Numbered from the stretch's first letter, positions 45,927 to 54,981 are shown. The stretch is DNA of 64,000 nucleotides from Nocardia brasiliensis (GCF_011801125.1 NZ_CP046171.1:3906001-3970000); one strand, 5' to 3'. A program made the numbers and translations. The notes: a model not told the origin generated them from the letters alone.

Positions 45927-46940
45927 TCAGTCACCCAGGAAGCGTTGGAGTTCGGTGGTGACGAACTGAGGGTTCTCTTCGACGAGCCAGTGGCCCGCGT
46001 GCGGGACATCGGCGGCCTGGACGATGTTGGTCATCCGGGTCGCGGTGGTGGCGCGGACGGGGTCGAGCTGGCCCTGTGCGGTCAAGAGCAGGGTGGGAGC
46101 GGTCACCGGGGCCGCGGCTACGGTGTCGCGAACATCCTGGTCCAGCGCGCGGTAGAGCTCGAAACCGGCGGACAGGACCTCGGGCTTGCGGTAGGTCCGC
46201 GCGAACTCGTCGATCTCGGCGGGGGTGAACGGTGAACGGTCCGCGGTGCCACCGAAAGCCGTTCCGCCGAAGGACACCTGCGGGTAGAACAGGGCGAGGT
46301 ATTCGCGCACGTCGTCGCCCACCACGGCTTCGGGCACGCGCCGCTGCGCGTGGAAGGCGATGTGCCAGCTCAGGGAGCGGTAGGTGGGTCCGTCGATCGC
46401 GGGACCGGGCAACGGCAGATCGAGATACCCGAGGCGTGCGGTGTCGGCCGGAAACAGGCTCGCGTACTGGAACGCGACCGCCGCCCCGAAGTTATGGCCG
46501 ATCACCTGTGCGTCGCGCACCCCGAGCCGGTCGGCGATGAGCGTGTGCACGTACCGCGCCAAGGTGGCCTTGTCGTATCCGCTCGGCGAGCCCGTACTAT
46601 CCCCCAGACCGGGCAGGTCGACGGCATAGACGGTGTGCTTCTCCGCCAGCGCGGGCATGATCGGCCACCATCCGAACCAGGTCTGCGGCCACCCGTGGAT
46701 CAACACCACCGGCGACCCGCTACCGCCCTTCACGTAGTGCATGCGCACGCCGTCCACGTTCGCGAACTCGTGCCGGAAGGTGCTCTCGAACACCGAATCA
46801 CCTTGCGTGGCACTGGCATACGGGGGCGCCGCGTCGGCAGCAGTCGTCGCGCATGCGGTGGTACCGGTGGCCAGCAGCAACGTGAACACGAGAGCCGCCA
46901 CCGCGCGCGCGGAAAGCCTCGGCCGGGAGATGGATTTCAT
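45927..46940 (-). CDS. Exported alpha/beta hydrolase with Asn at the nucleophile position
   Basis: A 337-residue epoxide hydrolase-like protein with an N-terminal signal or lipoprotein signal (LLLATGTTAC could be a lipobox). Family motifs are VVLIHGWPQTWFGWWPIMPA near residue 80, the elbow VIGHNFGAAVAFQYASLFP near 145, and the catalytic His in VPHAGHWLVEENP. The normal Asp (HD) or Ser at the elbow is Asn (HN). Either the protein is inactive, uses another residue, or matures by deamidation, as Asn variants of haloalkane dehalogenase can do. Substrate unknown. Confidence 0.83.
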   Translation of the reverse strand: MKSISRPRLSARAVAALVFTLLLATGTTACATTAADAAPPYASATQGDSVFESTFRHEFANVDGVRMHYVKGGSGSPVVLIHGWPQTWFGWWPIMPALAEKHTVYAVDLPGLGDSTGSPSGYDKATLARYVHTLIADRLGVRDAQVIGHNFGAAVAFQYASLFPADTARLGYLDLPLPGPAIDGPTYRSLSWHIAFHAQRRVPEAVVGDDVREYLALFYPQVSFGGTAFGGTADRSPFTPAEIDEFARTYRKPEVLSAGFELYRALDQDVRDTVAAAPVTAPTLLLTAQGQLDPVRATTATRMTNIVQAADVPHAGHWLVEENPQFVTTELQRFLGD

Positions 46941-47050
46941 GGGTTTCCTGTTCGAAGTAGTCGAGTTGAATGAACGGGACTCGGCCGCGTCGCGACTGCA
47001 TCCGGTTGCCCGCGTTGGCAGGCGAGTTGGTGTGCGAGCGGATAACCGCC

Positions 47051-47533
47051 TCAGCGACCGGTCGCCCCATCGATCAGTTCGCGAAGGATGTCGGCGTGGC
47101 CCGCGTGTCGCCCGGTCTCCTCGATCATGTGCACCAGCGCCCAGCGAACACTGGGCGCCGGACGTCCCGGGCGCGGGATAGGCGCGGCGAGATCCCCACA
47201 GCCGTCGAGGATTTCGTTCGACCGCTCGACGGCCGCCCGATAGCCCGCGACCACCTCGGCGACGGAGTCGTGCGGCGCCGCATGGAAGGTCGCCTGCCAG
47301 TCGGTCACGGTATCGCCGAGGAACATCGAGCGTTCGACGGCGGTCAGGTGGGTGAGCAGGCCGAGCAGATTCGTGCCCGATGGCACCGCGGCTCGCACCT
47401 GTGGTTCCGGTGCGCCGTCGACCTTCGCGGCAATCGAGTCGCGCAGATAGTCCAGGAACCCGCGCAACGTCTCAGCCTCGCTGTTGCCGGTTCGTGGCGG
47501 CGGAACGTCCTTACGGCGCTTGATGGTCGGCAT
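47051..47533 (-). CDS. DinB-superfamily DUF664 protein
   Basis: A 160-residue four-helix-bundle protein of the DinB/YfiT superfamily, DUF664 branch. The metal-binding histidines are in LLGLLTHLTAVERSMFLG near residue 57 and in HMIEETGRHAGHADILREL near the C-terminus. Family members in mycothiol-producing actinobacteria are mycothiol- or thiol-dependent transferases. It opens MPTIKRRKDVPPPRTG. Together with the neighbouring methyltransferase remnant it may have been part of a thiol-linked detoxification group (inference). Confidence 0.83.
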   Translation of the reverse strand: MPTIKRRKDVPPPRTGNSEAETLRGFLDYLRDSIAAKVDGAPEPQVRAAVPSGTNLLGLLTHLTAVERSMFLGDTVTDWQATFHAAPHDSVAEVVAGYRAAVERSNEILDGCGDLAAPIPRPGRPAPSVRWALVHMIEETGRHAGHADILRELIDGATGR

Positions 47534-47552
47534 GCCGGTCTCCTTTCGATGG

Positions 47553-47752
47553 TCAGGCGATGCGGCGAACGAGCAGCAGGCGGTCGATCACCTCGGCGGT
47601 GCGGCCGTCCGGCCCGCGCGCAACCCGCGCGGACGCGACCGCTCGGTCGAGTCGGCGACTGTTTCGACCAGCCGATCGTTCGGTGTCGGGTCGCCGGCCG
47701 GACGTGTCGCATAGACGCCGTCCCAGAACGTGACCGCCTCGGTGGTGCTCAT
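47553..47752 (-). pseudogene. Methyltransferase gene with internal deletion
   Basis: ATG 47752, preceded by AGGAG, opens STTEAVTFWDGVYATRP then NDRLVETVADSTE, the start of a class I SAM-dependent methyltransferase. Instead of the SAM-binding Gly motifs, the sequence then jumps, in another frame, to GPDGRTAEVIDRLLLVRRIA, a typical C-terminus of the same family. So the middle ~130 or more residues are missing. It is adjacent to, and 20 bp upstream of, the DUF664 gene on the same strand. Confidence 0.6.
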
Positions 47753-47832
47753 CGGGGGCTCCTTTTGTCGATACGCGCCCAGTCTCGCCAGCGACACCAG
47801 GACTTGGCACGAAAACTTGCGGTTCCGGCAAG

Positions 47833-48435
47833 ATGTGCGGCATGGACCGCGAAACCGAAGAAGTGCTCGGCGTGGTCGGCCCCCGCCTGCGCGCCCTGCG
47901 CCGCGAGCGCGGCATCACCCTCGCCGACCTCGCCGCGCGCACCGGCGTCTCCGAGAGCACCCTGTCCCGGCTGGAAAGCGGACAGCGCCGCGCCACCCTG
48001 GAATTGCTGCTGCCCCTGGCCCGCACCTACGACGTTCCGCTCGACGATCTCGTCGGCGCGCCGAGGACCGGCGACCCCCGCATCCACCTCAAGCCGATCC
48101 GCCGCTACGGCATGATCTTCGTGCCGCTGTCCCGGCGGCCGGGCGGAATCCAAGCCTTCAAGATGATCATCCCCGGCACGCCCGAACCGCTCGAGCCGAC
48201 GCCCCAGACCCACGAGGGCTTCGAATGGCTCTACGTGCTCAACGGACACCTACGCCTGGTCCTCGGCGACCGCGACTACACCCTGCCCCCAGGCGAGGCC
48301 GCCGAATTCGACACTGCCGTCCCCCACTGGCTGGGCAGCGCCGACGCCGCCACCGTCGAACTCCTCATCCTCTTCGGCCCCCAGGGCCTGCGAGCCCACG
48401 TCCGCGCCGAACCACCCCAGCCGAAAGAGCATTAG
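47833..48435 (+). CDS. XRE-family regulator with C-terminal cupin domain
   Basis: A 200-residue regulator. The N-terminal helix-turn-helix is RRERGITLADLAARTGVSES followed by TLSRLESG, at about residues 22-55. The C-terminal half is a cupin barrel with HEGFEWLYVLNGHLRLVLGD and LPPGEAAEFDTAVPHWLG. Such two-domain regulators sense small metabolites. ATG 47833 is used; ATG 47842 is also possible. It is divergent from the broken methyltransferase/DUF664 pair, so it may once have controlled them. Confidence 0.85.
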   Translation: MCGMDRETEEVLGVVGPRLRALRRERGITLADLAARTGVSESTLSRLESGQRRATLELLLPLARTYDVPLDDLVGAPRTGDPRIHLKPIRRYGMIFVPLSRRPGGIQAFKMIIPGTPEPLEPTPQTHEGFEWLYVLNGHLRLVLGDRDYTLPPGEAAEFDTAVPHWLGSADAATVELLILFGPQGLRAHVRAEPPQPKEH

Positions 48436-48556
48436 CGATAGAGACCTTCGCCTCTCACATCAGTTGCCCCCGCATCGAGGCAAACTGGTCCGCCGCGTTC
48501 GGGGTCGGACACCTGGGTCACTTGAGTCGTATCGGTTTGTCGCCGAGGATGGTCGG

Positions 48557-48856
48557 ATGTCGGCAGTGCGGTTCGTGCGGCGCGGGGATGGGCTCAGCTA
48601 TGAGTTCGTCCGCGACGGGGAAGCTCATGGATTTCCGGCCTATCGACGGGTCGACCTCGGCATCTGGTGCCTGCGAATGCCGGACTTCGGCTGGGCGGTG
48701 TGCGCGCGGGACGGCACGGTGTCCAGTCGTCCATTCGACGACCCGGGCCAAGGCGAACTCCCGCCCGAGGGCGCGTGGGTCAGCCGTAAGGGCGACCGCT
48801 CGTATGTCTACGACCTCAGCCGTGTCGATGCTCCTGCCGTGACGGGACACGAATAG
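48557..48856 (+). CDS. Hypothetical protein
   Basis: A 99-residue protein, MSAVRFVRRGDGLSYEFVRD at the start, rich in charged and aromatic residues (WCLRMPDFGWAVCARDGTV, WVSRKGDRSYVYDLS). No signal peptide, membrane helix or known family was recognised. The even beta-strand-like spacing suggests a small beta-rich fold. Base use is coding-like on this strand. ATG 48557 is chosen because the frame upstream to 48464 has no plausible start. Confidence 0.5.
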   Translation: MSAVRFVRRGDGLSYEFVRDGEAHGFPAYRRVDLGIWCLRMPDFGWAVCARDGTVSSRPFDDPGQGELPPEGAWVSRKGDRSYVYDLSRVDAPAVTGHE

Positions 48857-48980
48857 CGGAGGGCGGTGGCTTCGATCCGGAGGGTCCTGCTCTGGCACGG
48901 ACAGCAGGCCCAAGTCCCGTCGATGCGACCGGCTACGCGATGTGGCTGCGGTACAAGGTATGCCGAAGGTTGGGCGCGGG

Positions 48981-51470
48981 TTATAGCTGGCCGTGTTGGG
49001 AGTCGAAAGTTACTGTACGGCTGCCTAGTTGGACTTGGGCGCCGGGGATGAGTTTTACCGGGTGGCCGGGGATGGCGCGGGACCAGTCCTGGTGGCCGGG
49101 TTGGCGGATGTGGGTGCCGTTGGTGGAGCCGCCGTCGACGACGGTGACATCCCAGTCGACGAGACGGATCTCGGCGTGTGCACGCGACATTCCACCGGAA
49201 CGATCCTCGAGCCGCACCGGGTGCGCCCCGCGTGCCACCGCGGGTGCGTGTTCGGGTTCGCGTCCCAGCACGCAGTCGCTGTCGAGCACGAACGAGGTGC
49301 CGTCGTCGAGCAGCAGCAGACCGAGCGGCGGGCGCACGCCGTCGGTGAGCACACAGGTCAGCTGATCCATCCGGATACCGCACACCGCGCAGAACGACAC
49401 CCGAGGATCGTTGAGATGGTCACGGGCACACTTGAATCCCTTCACCACCACACCCGGGCCGCGAGACTCCACTTCGGCGCGATGCGGCGTCCGCGCCGAA
49501 GTCGGCACCACGGTCTCCTGCAGGTCGATCTCCGACACCGCGCCGCCGAAGCGCACCGGCCCCGAACCGAGTTGGTCCTGCGGTCCGGTCTGCGATTGCG
49601 CCGAGGGTTTCACCAGACGCGGCGGCGTCACACTTGCCGACGGCCGCTGCGACACCGGCTCATCGGCCGCCACCGAGTCCTGCGGACCACCACTATCGCC
49701 GCGCTCCCCGCCACCCGCCGACGGCGGATACGAGGTCGGCCCCTCATCGGCCGCCACTGCATCCTGCGGACCACTATCGCCCTGCACACCGCGCTCCCCG
49801 CCACCCGCCGACGGCGGATACGAGGTCGGCCGCTCATCGGCCGCGACGATATCCTGCGGCGCACCGCCCTGCGCACTACCATCTCCGCCGCCCGCAGGCG
49901 GCATATACGCCGTAGGGCGCTCATCCGCTCCGCTCACCGCCCCCGCGACAGCCGCAACGTATTCGGTCGGCGCGTCACTGCCCGCGGGCGAGATCGGCGT
50001 GACGTGCCCCGCACGCGAACCACCCTCGTGCGACCCGCCTCCGGGCCACTTTTCGGCGGAGCTCGCACGATGCCGCACGACTCCGGCCGAATCGTCCGCA
50101 ACCGAACCAGGCCGGGCACCGCCAGCCGGTTCACCACTGGCGGCTGAGCCGTGCGCGGTCGGCGAGGCGCCGGTGCTCGCACCCGAATGCCCTTCTCCCG
50201 CAGCTGGTTCGACCGCGTCGCCGGATACCGCCGCGTGTTCCGTCGAAACGGCACCGTCCGGCACGATATCCGGCGCCGCGAATTCCGCGGCCGCACCGCG
50301 TTGCGCGGGGCTCTCGTTCGCACCCGGCGCTTGACCACTGCCAGCGTCGGCCAGGGCCCGGCGGCCGAACGCCGGGCGGTGCGAGGCATCTCGTGAACCG
50401 CCGCCATCAGCGGGGTGCTCCGCCAACCCGGCCGACGAGGAATCTTGCGCCGCAACCCGGTCATCAAAGGGCGAGTCGGGCAAGGCATCTCGTCGGTGAC
50501 CGGCAGCGGTCCCCGAACGCGAGGCCGACGAGTCATCCGGCGGAGTGCGTTGCCCGTGCGCCGAGCCGGGCGCATCTCCCTGCGGCGTGCCGCGTCCCAC
50601 TGCCGGACCATGCGCCGACCCGCCGACAGACGACGGACCTGCCGCGCCACTATTCGGTGCCGCACCCTCGACCGGCGCAGCCGCCGTCCCATGCGCCTGC
50701 GCAATTCCGCTCACGCGACGTTGCCCACTGTACAAGGGTGAAACCTGCTGCGCGCCTGAGGAAGCCGCGTCCGGATCGACCGACGCACACTTGCGTAGAT
50801 CAGCACTCCCCGCACCTGAGCCCTGCGAGAGGCCGGGTGTCGCGTGCGGCTGCCCACCGGCTCCGCGGATACCTCCGCCGGTAGGCACGGCATCAGACGA
50901 CCACCCGCGCTCGCCCCCAGCAGTGCGCGCAACGCCCTCGGGTTCCGCACCGAACCACAGCACCGCCCCCGACCCCGGTGTCGTTCCCTCCGTCAACGCG
51001 AACACCCCACGCGCAGGCAAGCTTTCGATATCGAGACCGCTCTCGTCGACGAACAGGCCGACGCCCACCGCCGGGGCGGGCGTCACGACCCGGTCGACGG
51101 TGAATCCGGCTTCTCTGCCGCGCAACACTTCCGGCCGGGCGCCCCGGTCGAGGACCGCGCTCACTCCGCCGTGCAGGAATACCGCGATCCCGGTGTCGGT
51201 CGGGGTGAGCACGCCGAATTCGACTTCGTCCTCGTCGCCGCCGGCCAGGCTCATCAGCCAATTGGTGGCCAACCGCGCGACGGTGCGCCCACTGCGGCGT
51301 GGTTCGTCGATGGTGACCTGCCGGACGATCCCGAGCAGCGCGGTCATGGTGCGTCCCGCGATCGATGCGTAGGTGACGGGCGCCGCCGAACGGTGCGCGA
51401 CGACGACGAGCACGCCGCCGGCGCTCGCGACGAGGTGGGCGCCGGGAAGGACCTCGATCTGCCTGTTCAC
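48981..51470 (-). CDS. FHA domain protein with zinc ribbon and long repeat-rich linker
   Basis: A 829-residue protein starting at GTG 51470. The first ~240 residues form a folded domain of unknown type (VEFGVLTPTDTGIAVFLHGG). A ~430-residue low-complexity linker rich in Gly, Ala, Ser and Pro follows, ending in near-repeats of about 28 residues. Then come a zinc-ribbon-like region (KCARDHL, FCAVCGIRMDQLTC) and a C-terminal FHA domain (GREPEHAP, SGGMSRAHAEIRL, VTVVDGGSTNGTHI). FHA domains bind phosphothreonine, linking it to a Ser/Thr kinase. It overlaps the upstream membrane protein gene by 4 bp. Confidence 0.8.
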   Translation of the reverse strand: MNRQIEVLPGAHLVASAGGVLVVVAHRSAAPVTYASIAGRTMTALLGIVRQVTIDEPRRSGRTVARLATNWLMSLAGGDEDEVEFGVLTPTDTGIAVFLHGGVSAVLDRGARPEVLRGREAGFTVDRVVTPAPAVGVGLFVDESGLDIESLPARGVFALTEGTTPGSGAVLWFGAEPEGVARTAGGERGWSSDAVPTGGGIRGAGGQPHATPGLSQGSGAGSADLRKCASVDPDAASSGAQQVSPLYSGQRRVSGIAQAHGTAAAPVEGAAPNSGAAGPSSVGGSAHGPAVGRGTPQGDAPGSAHGQRTPPDDSSASRSGTAAGHRRDALPDSPFDDRVAAQDSSSAGLAEHPADGGGSRDASHRPAFGRRALADAGSGQAPGANESPAQRGAAAEFAAPDIVPDGAVSTEHAAVSGDAVEPAAGEGHSGASTGASPTAHGSAASGEPAGGARPGSVADDSAGVVRHRASSAEKWPGGGSHEGGSRAGHVTPISPAGSDAPTEYVAAVAGAVSGADERPTAYMPPAGGGDGSAQGGAPQDIVAADERPTSYPPSAGGGERGVQGDSGPQDAVAADEGPTSYPPSAGGGERGDSGGPQDSVAADEPVSQRPSASVTPPRLVKPSAQSQTGPQDQLGSGPVRFGGAVSEIDLQETVVPTSARTPHRAEVESRGPGVVVKGFKCARDHLNDPRVSFCAVCGIRMDQLTCVLTDGVRPPLGLLLLDDGTSFVLDSDCVLGREPEHAPAVARGAHPVRLEDRSGGMSRAHAEIRLVDWDVTVVDGGSTNGTHIRQPGHQDWSRAIPGHPVKLIPGAQVQLGSRTVTFDSQHGQL
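49663..49937 (-). repeat. Tandem ~28-residue coding repeats in the FHA protein linker
   Basis: Four units of 81-90 bp encode variants of ADERPTSYPPSAGGGERG followed by a short GDSGPQDAVA-like tail; the last unit is degenerate. The DNA copies are also close to identical in places, which suggests recent slippage expansion. The Thr-containing motif PTSYPP/PTAYMPP is a plausible phosphorylation site (inference). Confidence 0.7.
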
Positions 51471-51910
51471 AGGAACCTGCCACCTTGGAATCGCCAGCGA
51501 TGGAACGGCACCCGCATCGGCCCGTTCACGACGAGCCAGAACACCAGCCAGGTCACGAGGAACTGGATGAGGAACGCGGCGAGCGGGGGGTGCAGGTGCT
51601 CGGGAAGCACCATGGTGGTGTTGTGCACGAGCACCCACATGAGTGCCCCCTCGTTGAGCACGGTCAGGAAGCCGAACAGCGTCGGCCAGTCCTTTTCCCA
51701 GCGGAACTGTTGCAAGAAATGGTAGAGCAACTCCCACAGCACGCCGACCAGAACGGTGGCCAGCAGCACCGACAGCGTCACTCGATAGGCCTGGCCGAGG
51801 CTCAGCGAACCGGTCGGCAGCAACGGCGTGATGACCAGCGCGACGAAGGCGCCGAGCACACTCAGCGCGAGCACCCGGGTTTGGATACGCCCGTTCAACG
51901 TTGGCAGCAT
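51467..51910 (-). CDS. Small integral membrane protein
   Basis: A 147-residue protein with four membrane helices (residues ~13-35, 40-65, 80-100 and 110-135) and charged ends. The helices VLALSVLGAFVALVITPLLP and AFLIQFLVTWLVFWLVV are clear. No family was recognised. It sits between the flavoprotein gene (4 bp upstream) and the FHA gene (4-bp overlap), so the three are co-translated. Role unknown; it may anchor the FHA protein to the membrane. Confidence 0.68.
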   Translation of the reverse strand: MLPTLNGRIQTRVLALSVLGAFVALVITPLLPTGSLSLGQAYRVTLSVLLATVLVGVLWELLYHFLQQFRWEKDWPTLFGFLTVLNEGALMWVLVHNTTMVLPEHLHPPLAAFLIQFLVTWLVFWLVVNGPMRVPFHRWRFQGGRFL

Positions 51911-51914
51911 CAGC

Positions 51915-53456
51915 TCAGATCTTCTTGTTCGTGACCCATGACCACCACTGGCTCGTCGAGCGCAGCGGACCCATCCTGCGGCAGAACCCCAACGCCGCGA
52001 GATCGTCGGCGATCTCCTGCGCCGCGATCTGCAACCCGAGGAACGTGTCGACGCCGATGAACGGCCCGCCGAGCGTCGCGCTACCGGATGCATAGATGCG
52101 TCCGGTGCCACTTCGGGTGCCGATCAATTCGAAGGTGGTGTCGACGTCGAGCCGACCGACCGGATTGCGCCCGGCCCCGGCATGATCGAGCAGATCGGCC
52201 AGCAGGCGGTGTTCGCGGATGTCGGCCTCGAGTCCGGTGCAGTCGATGATGTAGTCGACCGTGGTGTCGAACGGCTGGGTCGGCGGCGGCACCGGCAGTT
52301 CGGCGGTGCGGTCCGGCAGGATCGTGGCGACCACACCCTGGCGCCCCACGGCGGGCCGCGGCGCGCGCATGGTCCCGGCCATCACCTGATACCACCCTTC
52401 GGCTCGTCCGCGCCGCAACTGCTTCTGCCACGAGTTCCGGATCGGTGTGTTGGTGCCGGAGATCTCCCGGTACGCTTCGGCGCGCTGTTCACCCTGCAGG
52501 TTGCGGATCTTCTGTTTGAGCTGTCCGCCCCACACCGATTTCGGGTAGTTGAACCCTTGATACGCCCAGCCGTGCGCGCCCGGTCGCCGGTTGAACACAT
52601 TCTTGCCGTGCGCCTTGGCGACATAGGTGCGGAACAGATGCAGGATCTGCGTGTTCAGGTGCAGCCGGTGCCGATCGTCGATGAGCCGCTGCAGCACCCG
52701 GCTCGCGACGATCCCGCTGCCGCGGATCATCACCGTCCCCGCTTTGCGCTGCAACGCTTGGTAGACGTGCTCGTGCGGCTCGTAGGCATTGACCACGCGG
52801 GTGGGATCGCGATGGGTCTCGCGGTACTCCTGCAGATCGGGCAGCAGCTTGAGTCCGGGATAGCCCACCGCCACATGCACATACGTGCTGCGGAACGCGA
52901 CCCGCTTGGTCGGCGTGGAATCGGCGGGCGGGGTCAGGATGGTGAAGTAGCCGCCGCCCTCGCGCTTGCGCACCATGCGAACATGCCCGCGATGCAACGA
53001 GTTCGCGTACCCGATGCGGTGGAATTCGCGTTCCATCCCGACGAACGCCTGCCCGGCGCGCGGGGTGTAGTAGTTCGCGAAGATGGGTTCCACGAACACA
53101 TTCCACAGCGGTTTGATCGACTTGTCGGCGATCGCCTCGCGCACCGCGTACGAGGGAAAGCCCCACATGTTGTCCGGCTCGGACGCGGAATCGCTGCGCA
53201 GTCGCTCGCCGCGCGGGATCTGCGAGACCCTGGTCAGATATTCGTACGACGACCACGGGTGCTGTTGCGGACCGAGCACCGCCATCGCCTGGGCGGGCAC
53301 CCCGTAGATGCGCAGGGTGTCATAGGTGACGAACGAGCCGATCCCGCTGCCGATCGTCACGAACGGCACGTCGATCACCGGGATCCCCGCACCGTGCACC
53401 ATGTCGTCGGTCCAGACGTCGGTATCGACGAGGACCTGTGTGAGATCACCCCGCAT
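51915..53456 (-). CDS. FAD-dependent oxidoreductase-like protein
   Basis: A 513-residue protein. A dinucleotide-binding motif (VTIGSGIGSFVTYDTLRIYG) near residue 35 and a second near residue 250 (VMIRGSGIVASRVLQRL), plus the late DCTGLEADIREH and ASGSATLGGPFIGVDTFLGL segments, match flavoprotein monooxygenase or amine-oxidase folds. The substrate is unknown. It is the first gene of the three-gene minus-strand operon with the membrane protein and the FHA protein. Kinase or FHA control of a redox enzyme is a reasonable inference, not shown. Confidence 0.75.
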   Translation of the reverse strand: MRGDLTQVLVDTDVWTDDMVHGAGIPVIDVPFVTIGSGIGSFVTYDTLRIYGVPAQAMAVLGPQQHPWSSYEYLTRVSQIPRGERLRSDSASEPDNMWGFPSYAVREAIADKSIKPLWNVFVEPIFANYYTPRAGQAFVGMEREFHRIGYANSLHRGHVRMVRKREGGGYFTILTPPADSTPTKRVAFRSTYVHVAVGYPGLKLLPDLQEYRETHRDPTRVVNAYEPHEHVYQALQRKAGTVMIRGSGIVASRVLQRLIDDRHRLHLNTQILHLFRTYVAKAHGKNVFNRRPGAHGWAYQGFNYPKSVWGGQLKQKIRNLQGEQRAEAYREISGTNTPIRNSWQKQLRRGRAEGWYQVMAGTMRAPRPAVGRQGVVATILPDRTAELPVPPPTQPFDTTVDYIIDCTGLEADIREHRLLADLLDHAGAGRNPVGRLDVDTTFELIGTRSGTGRIYASGSATLGGPFIGVDTFLGLQIAAQEIADDLAALGFCRRMGPLRSTSQWWSWVTNKKI

Positions 53457-53617
53457 TACGGGGATGCTACCGGCGGATTCTTATGGATAACTTGCGATTA
53501 CCCTGCAGATCGCGGGCGCCCGCGCCGACGCGCGGCGCGACCCGCACGACGCGCGAGAAACCATGGATCTGATCGAAGATGCCACGGGGTCGGGCGCCAC
53601 GGAAGTAGCATGCGGTC

Positions 53618-54013
53618 GTGGCCGACTCACTGCGGGTCCTCGTGTACAGCAATGACGCCGATACTCGGCGCCAGGTCATCGTGGCGTTGGGTAAGCGCCC
53701 CCATCCGGAGCTACCCGCGCTGGACTACCTGGAGGTAGCCACCGGGCCGGTGGTGATCCAGCACATGGACGCGGGCGGGATAGATCTCGTCATCCTCGAC
53801 GGCGAATCCGCCCCGACCGGCGGGCTCGGCATCGCCAAGCAACTCAAGGACGAAATCGAGCACTGCCCACCGGTACTCGTGCTCACCGGCCGGCCCGACG
53901 ACGCCTGGCTGGCCAAGTGGTCACGCGCGGAGGCGGCGGTCTCGCATCCCATAGATCCGATCCGGCTCACCGAGGCCGTGGTCGGGTTGCTACGCAACCG
54001 TTCGGCAGCCTGA
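53618..54013 (+). CDS. Receiver-domain response regulator (Rv3143-like)
   Basis: A 131-residue stand-alone receiver domain without an output domain. The acidic pair is in VYSNDADTRR near residue 12, the phosphoacceptor Asp in DLVILDGESAPTGG near 52, the switch residue in VLVLTGRPDDAW and the cis-Pro/basic position near HPIDPIRL is altered. It sits just upstream of nuoA on the same strand, as does the response regulator Rv3143 of Mycobacterium tuberculosis. The conserved position hints at a link to complex I regulation, which is not demonstrated. Confidence 0.85.
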   Translation: MADSLRVLVYSNDADTRRQVIVALGKRPHPELPALDYLEVATGPVVIQHMDAGGIDLVILDGESAPTGGLGIAKQLKDEIEHCPPVLVLTGRPDDAWLAKWSRAEAAVSHPIDPIRLTEAVVGLLRNRSAA

Positions 54014-54550
54014 ACGGTTCCGCCGTACCACTTTTGTCGGACGCAGTCATGCAGAGTGTGCATTGATCGAAACCTCGTTCGTAGCCACTCAACTCGTCAC
54101 CCGTTTGCGAATTGATCGCCGCGCGCTGTGCGCCGAGCGGTCGCCGAGGCGGGCCGATGCGGTGAGGCTCACCTAACAGCAAAAGCCTGGCCATCGACCG
54201 AAACCCGCTCCGAGGAGCGGTTTTTCACGACACCGACTGACCGGTCGACCAACGTCACGTGACAGCCCTTGCGATTACCACCGTTTCAGTCATAAATCGG
54301 CGTCACGAATTAGATCAAACGCAGCAGTCAAAGCCACGGCACCCAGACATATCGGTTGTAGGCTGTGCCCTAGCTCACAGGTGCGCGGGCACAGCCATCA
54401 CCCCGCGCCGAGCAGGCCATGGGGCGAGTCTGGCCGAGGCGGACAACGACGTCAGCCCGCCTCGGAAGCTGCCGTCCGGCTAACGGGCGGCCCACCCGCA
54501 GGCTCCCGCCCACAAGGAGGGGCCGGCTCACACCAAGGGAGAGGGCAGTC
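54014..54550. other. nuo operon upstream region
   Basis: A 537-bp region between the receiver gene and nuoA holding the terminator at 54205-54225. The nuo promoter must lie here; TAGGCT near 54359 is a possible -10, but no convincing -35 or regulator site was found. No gene seen. Confidence 0.5.
54205..54225 (+). terminator. Intrinsic terminator
   Basis: CCGCTCC-GA-GGAGCGG followed by five T residues: a 7-bp GC stem with a 2-nt loop and a U-tract, 190 bp downstream of the receiver-domain gene and upstream of the nuo genes. It probably separates the two transcripts. Confidence 0.75.
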
Positions 54551-54931
54551 GTGAATATCGAAATGCCGACTCTTGTACTAGGCGCGGTCGCCGCGGCGTT
54601 CGCGGTGTTCACCGTCATCATGGCGGCCCTCGTCGGCCCCAAGCGGTACAACCGGGCCAAGCTCGAGGCCTACGAGTGCGGCATCGAGCCCACTCCGCAT
54701 GCCGTGGCCGGCGGCCCGGGAAATGTTACGGGTCAACGCTTTCCGGTGAAGTACTACCTCACCGCCATGCTGTTCATCATCTTCGACATCGAGATCGTGT
54801 TCCTCTACCCGTGGGCAGTCCACTTCGATGCACTCGGTCTCTTCGGTCTCGCCGCGATGGCGCTGTTCATCTTCAACGTCTCCGTGGCCTACGCCTATGA
54901 ATGGCGCCGCGGCGGACTCAGTTGGGACTGA
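54551..54931 (+). CDS. nuoA: NADH-quinone oxidoreductase subunit A
   Basis: A 126-residue complex I membrane subunit with three helices. The signature loop YECGIEPTPHAVAGG lies between helices 1 and 2, and IIFDIEIVFLYPWA marks helix 2. It is a small part of the proton-pumping membrane arm next to the quinone site. GTG 54551 follows GGGAGAGGG. First gene of the nuo operon, 50 bp before nuoB. Confidence 0.95.
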   Translation: MNIEMPTLVLGAVAAAFAVFTVIMAALVGPKRYNRAKLEAYECGIEPTPHAVAGGPGNVTGQRFPVKYYLTAMLFIIFDIEIVFLYPWAVHFDALGLFGLAAMALFIFNVSVAYAYEWRRGGLSWD

Positions 54932-54981
54932 CTGCCGCACAGCGTGTTCGGGCGACGAGTGGAAGTGAAGGTTAGTCGGAT

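Noticed and set aside
51471..51737. Upstream extension of the FHA protein frame to 51737
   Set aside because: The extension would overlap the four-helix membrane protein gene in another frame; GTG 51470 with a 4-bp overlap is the natural start.
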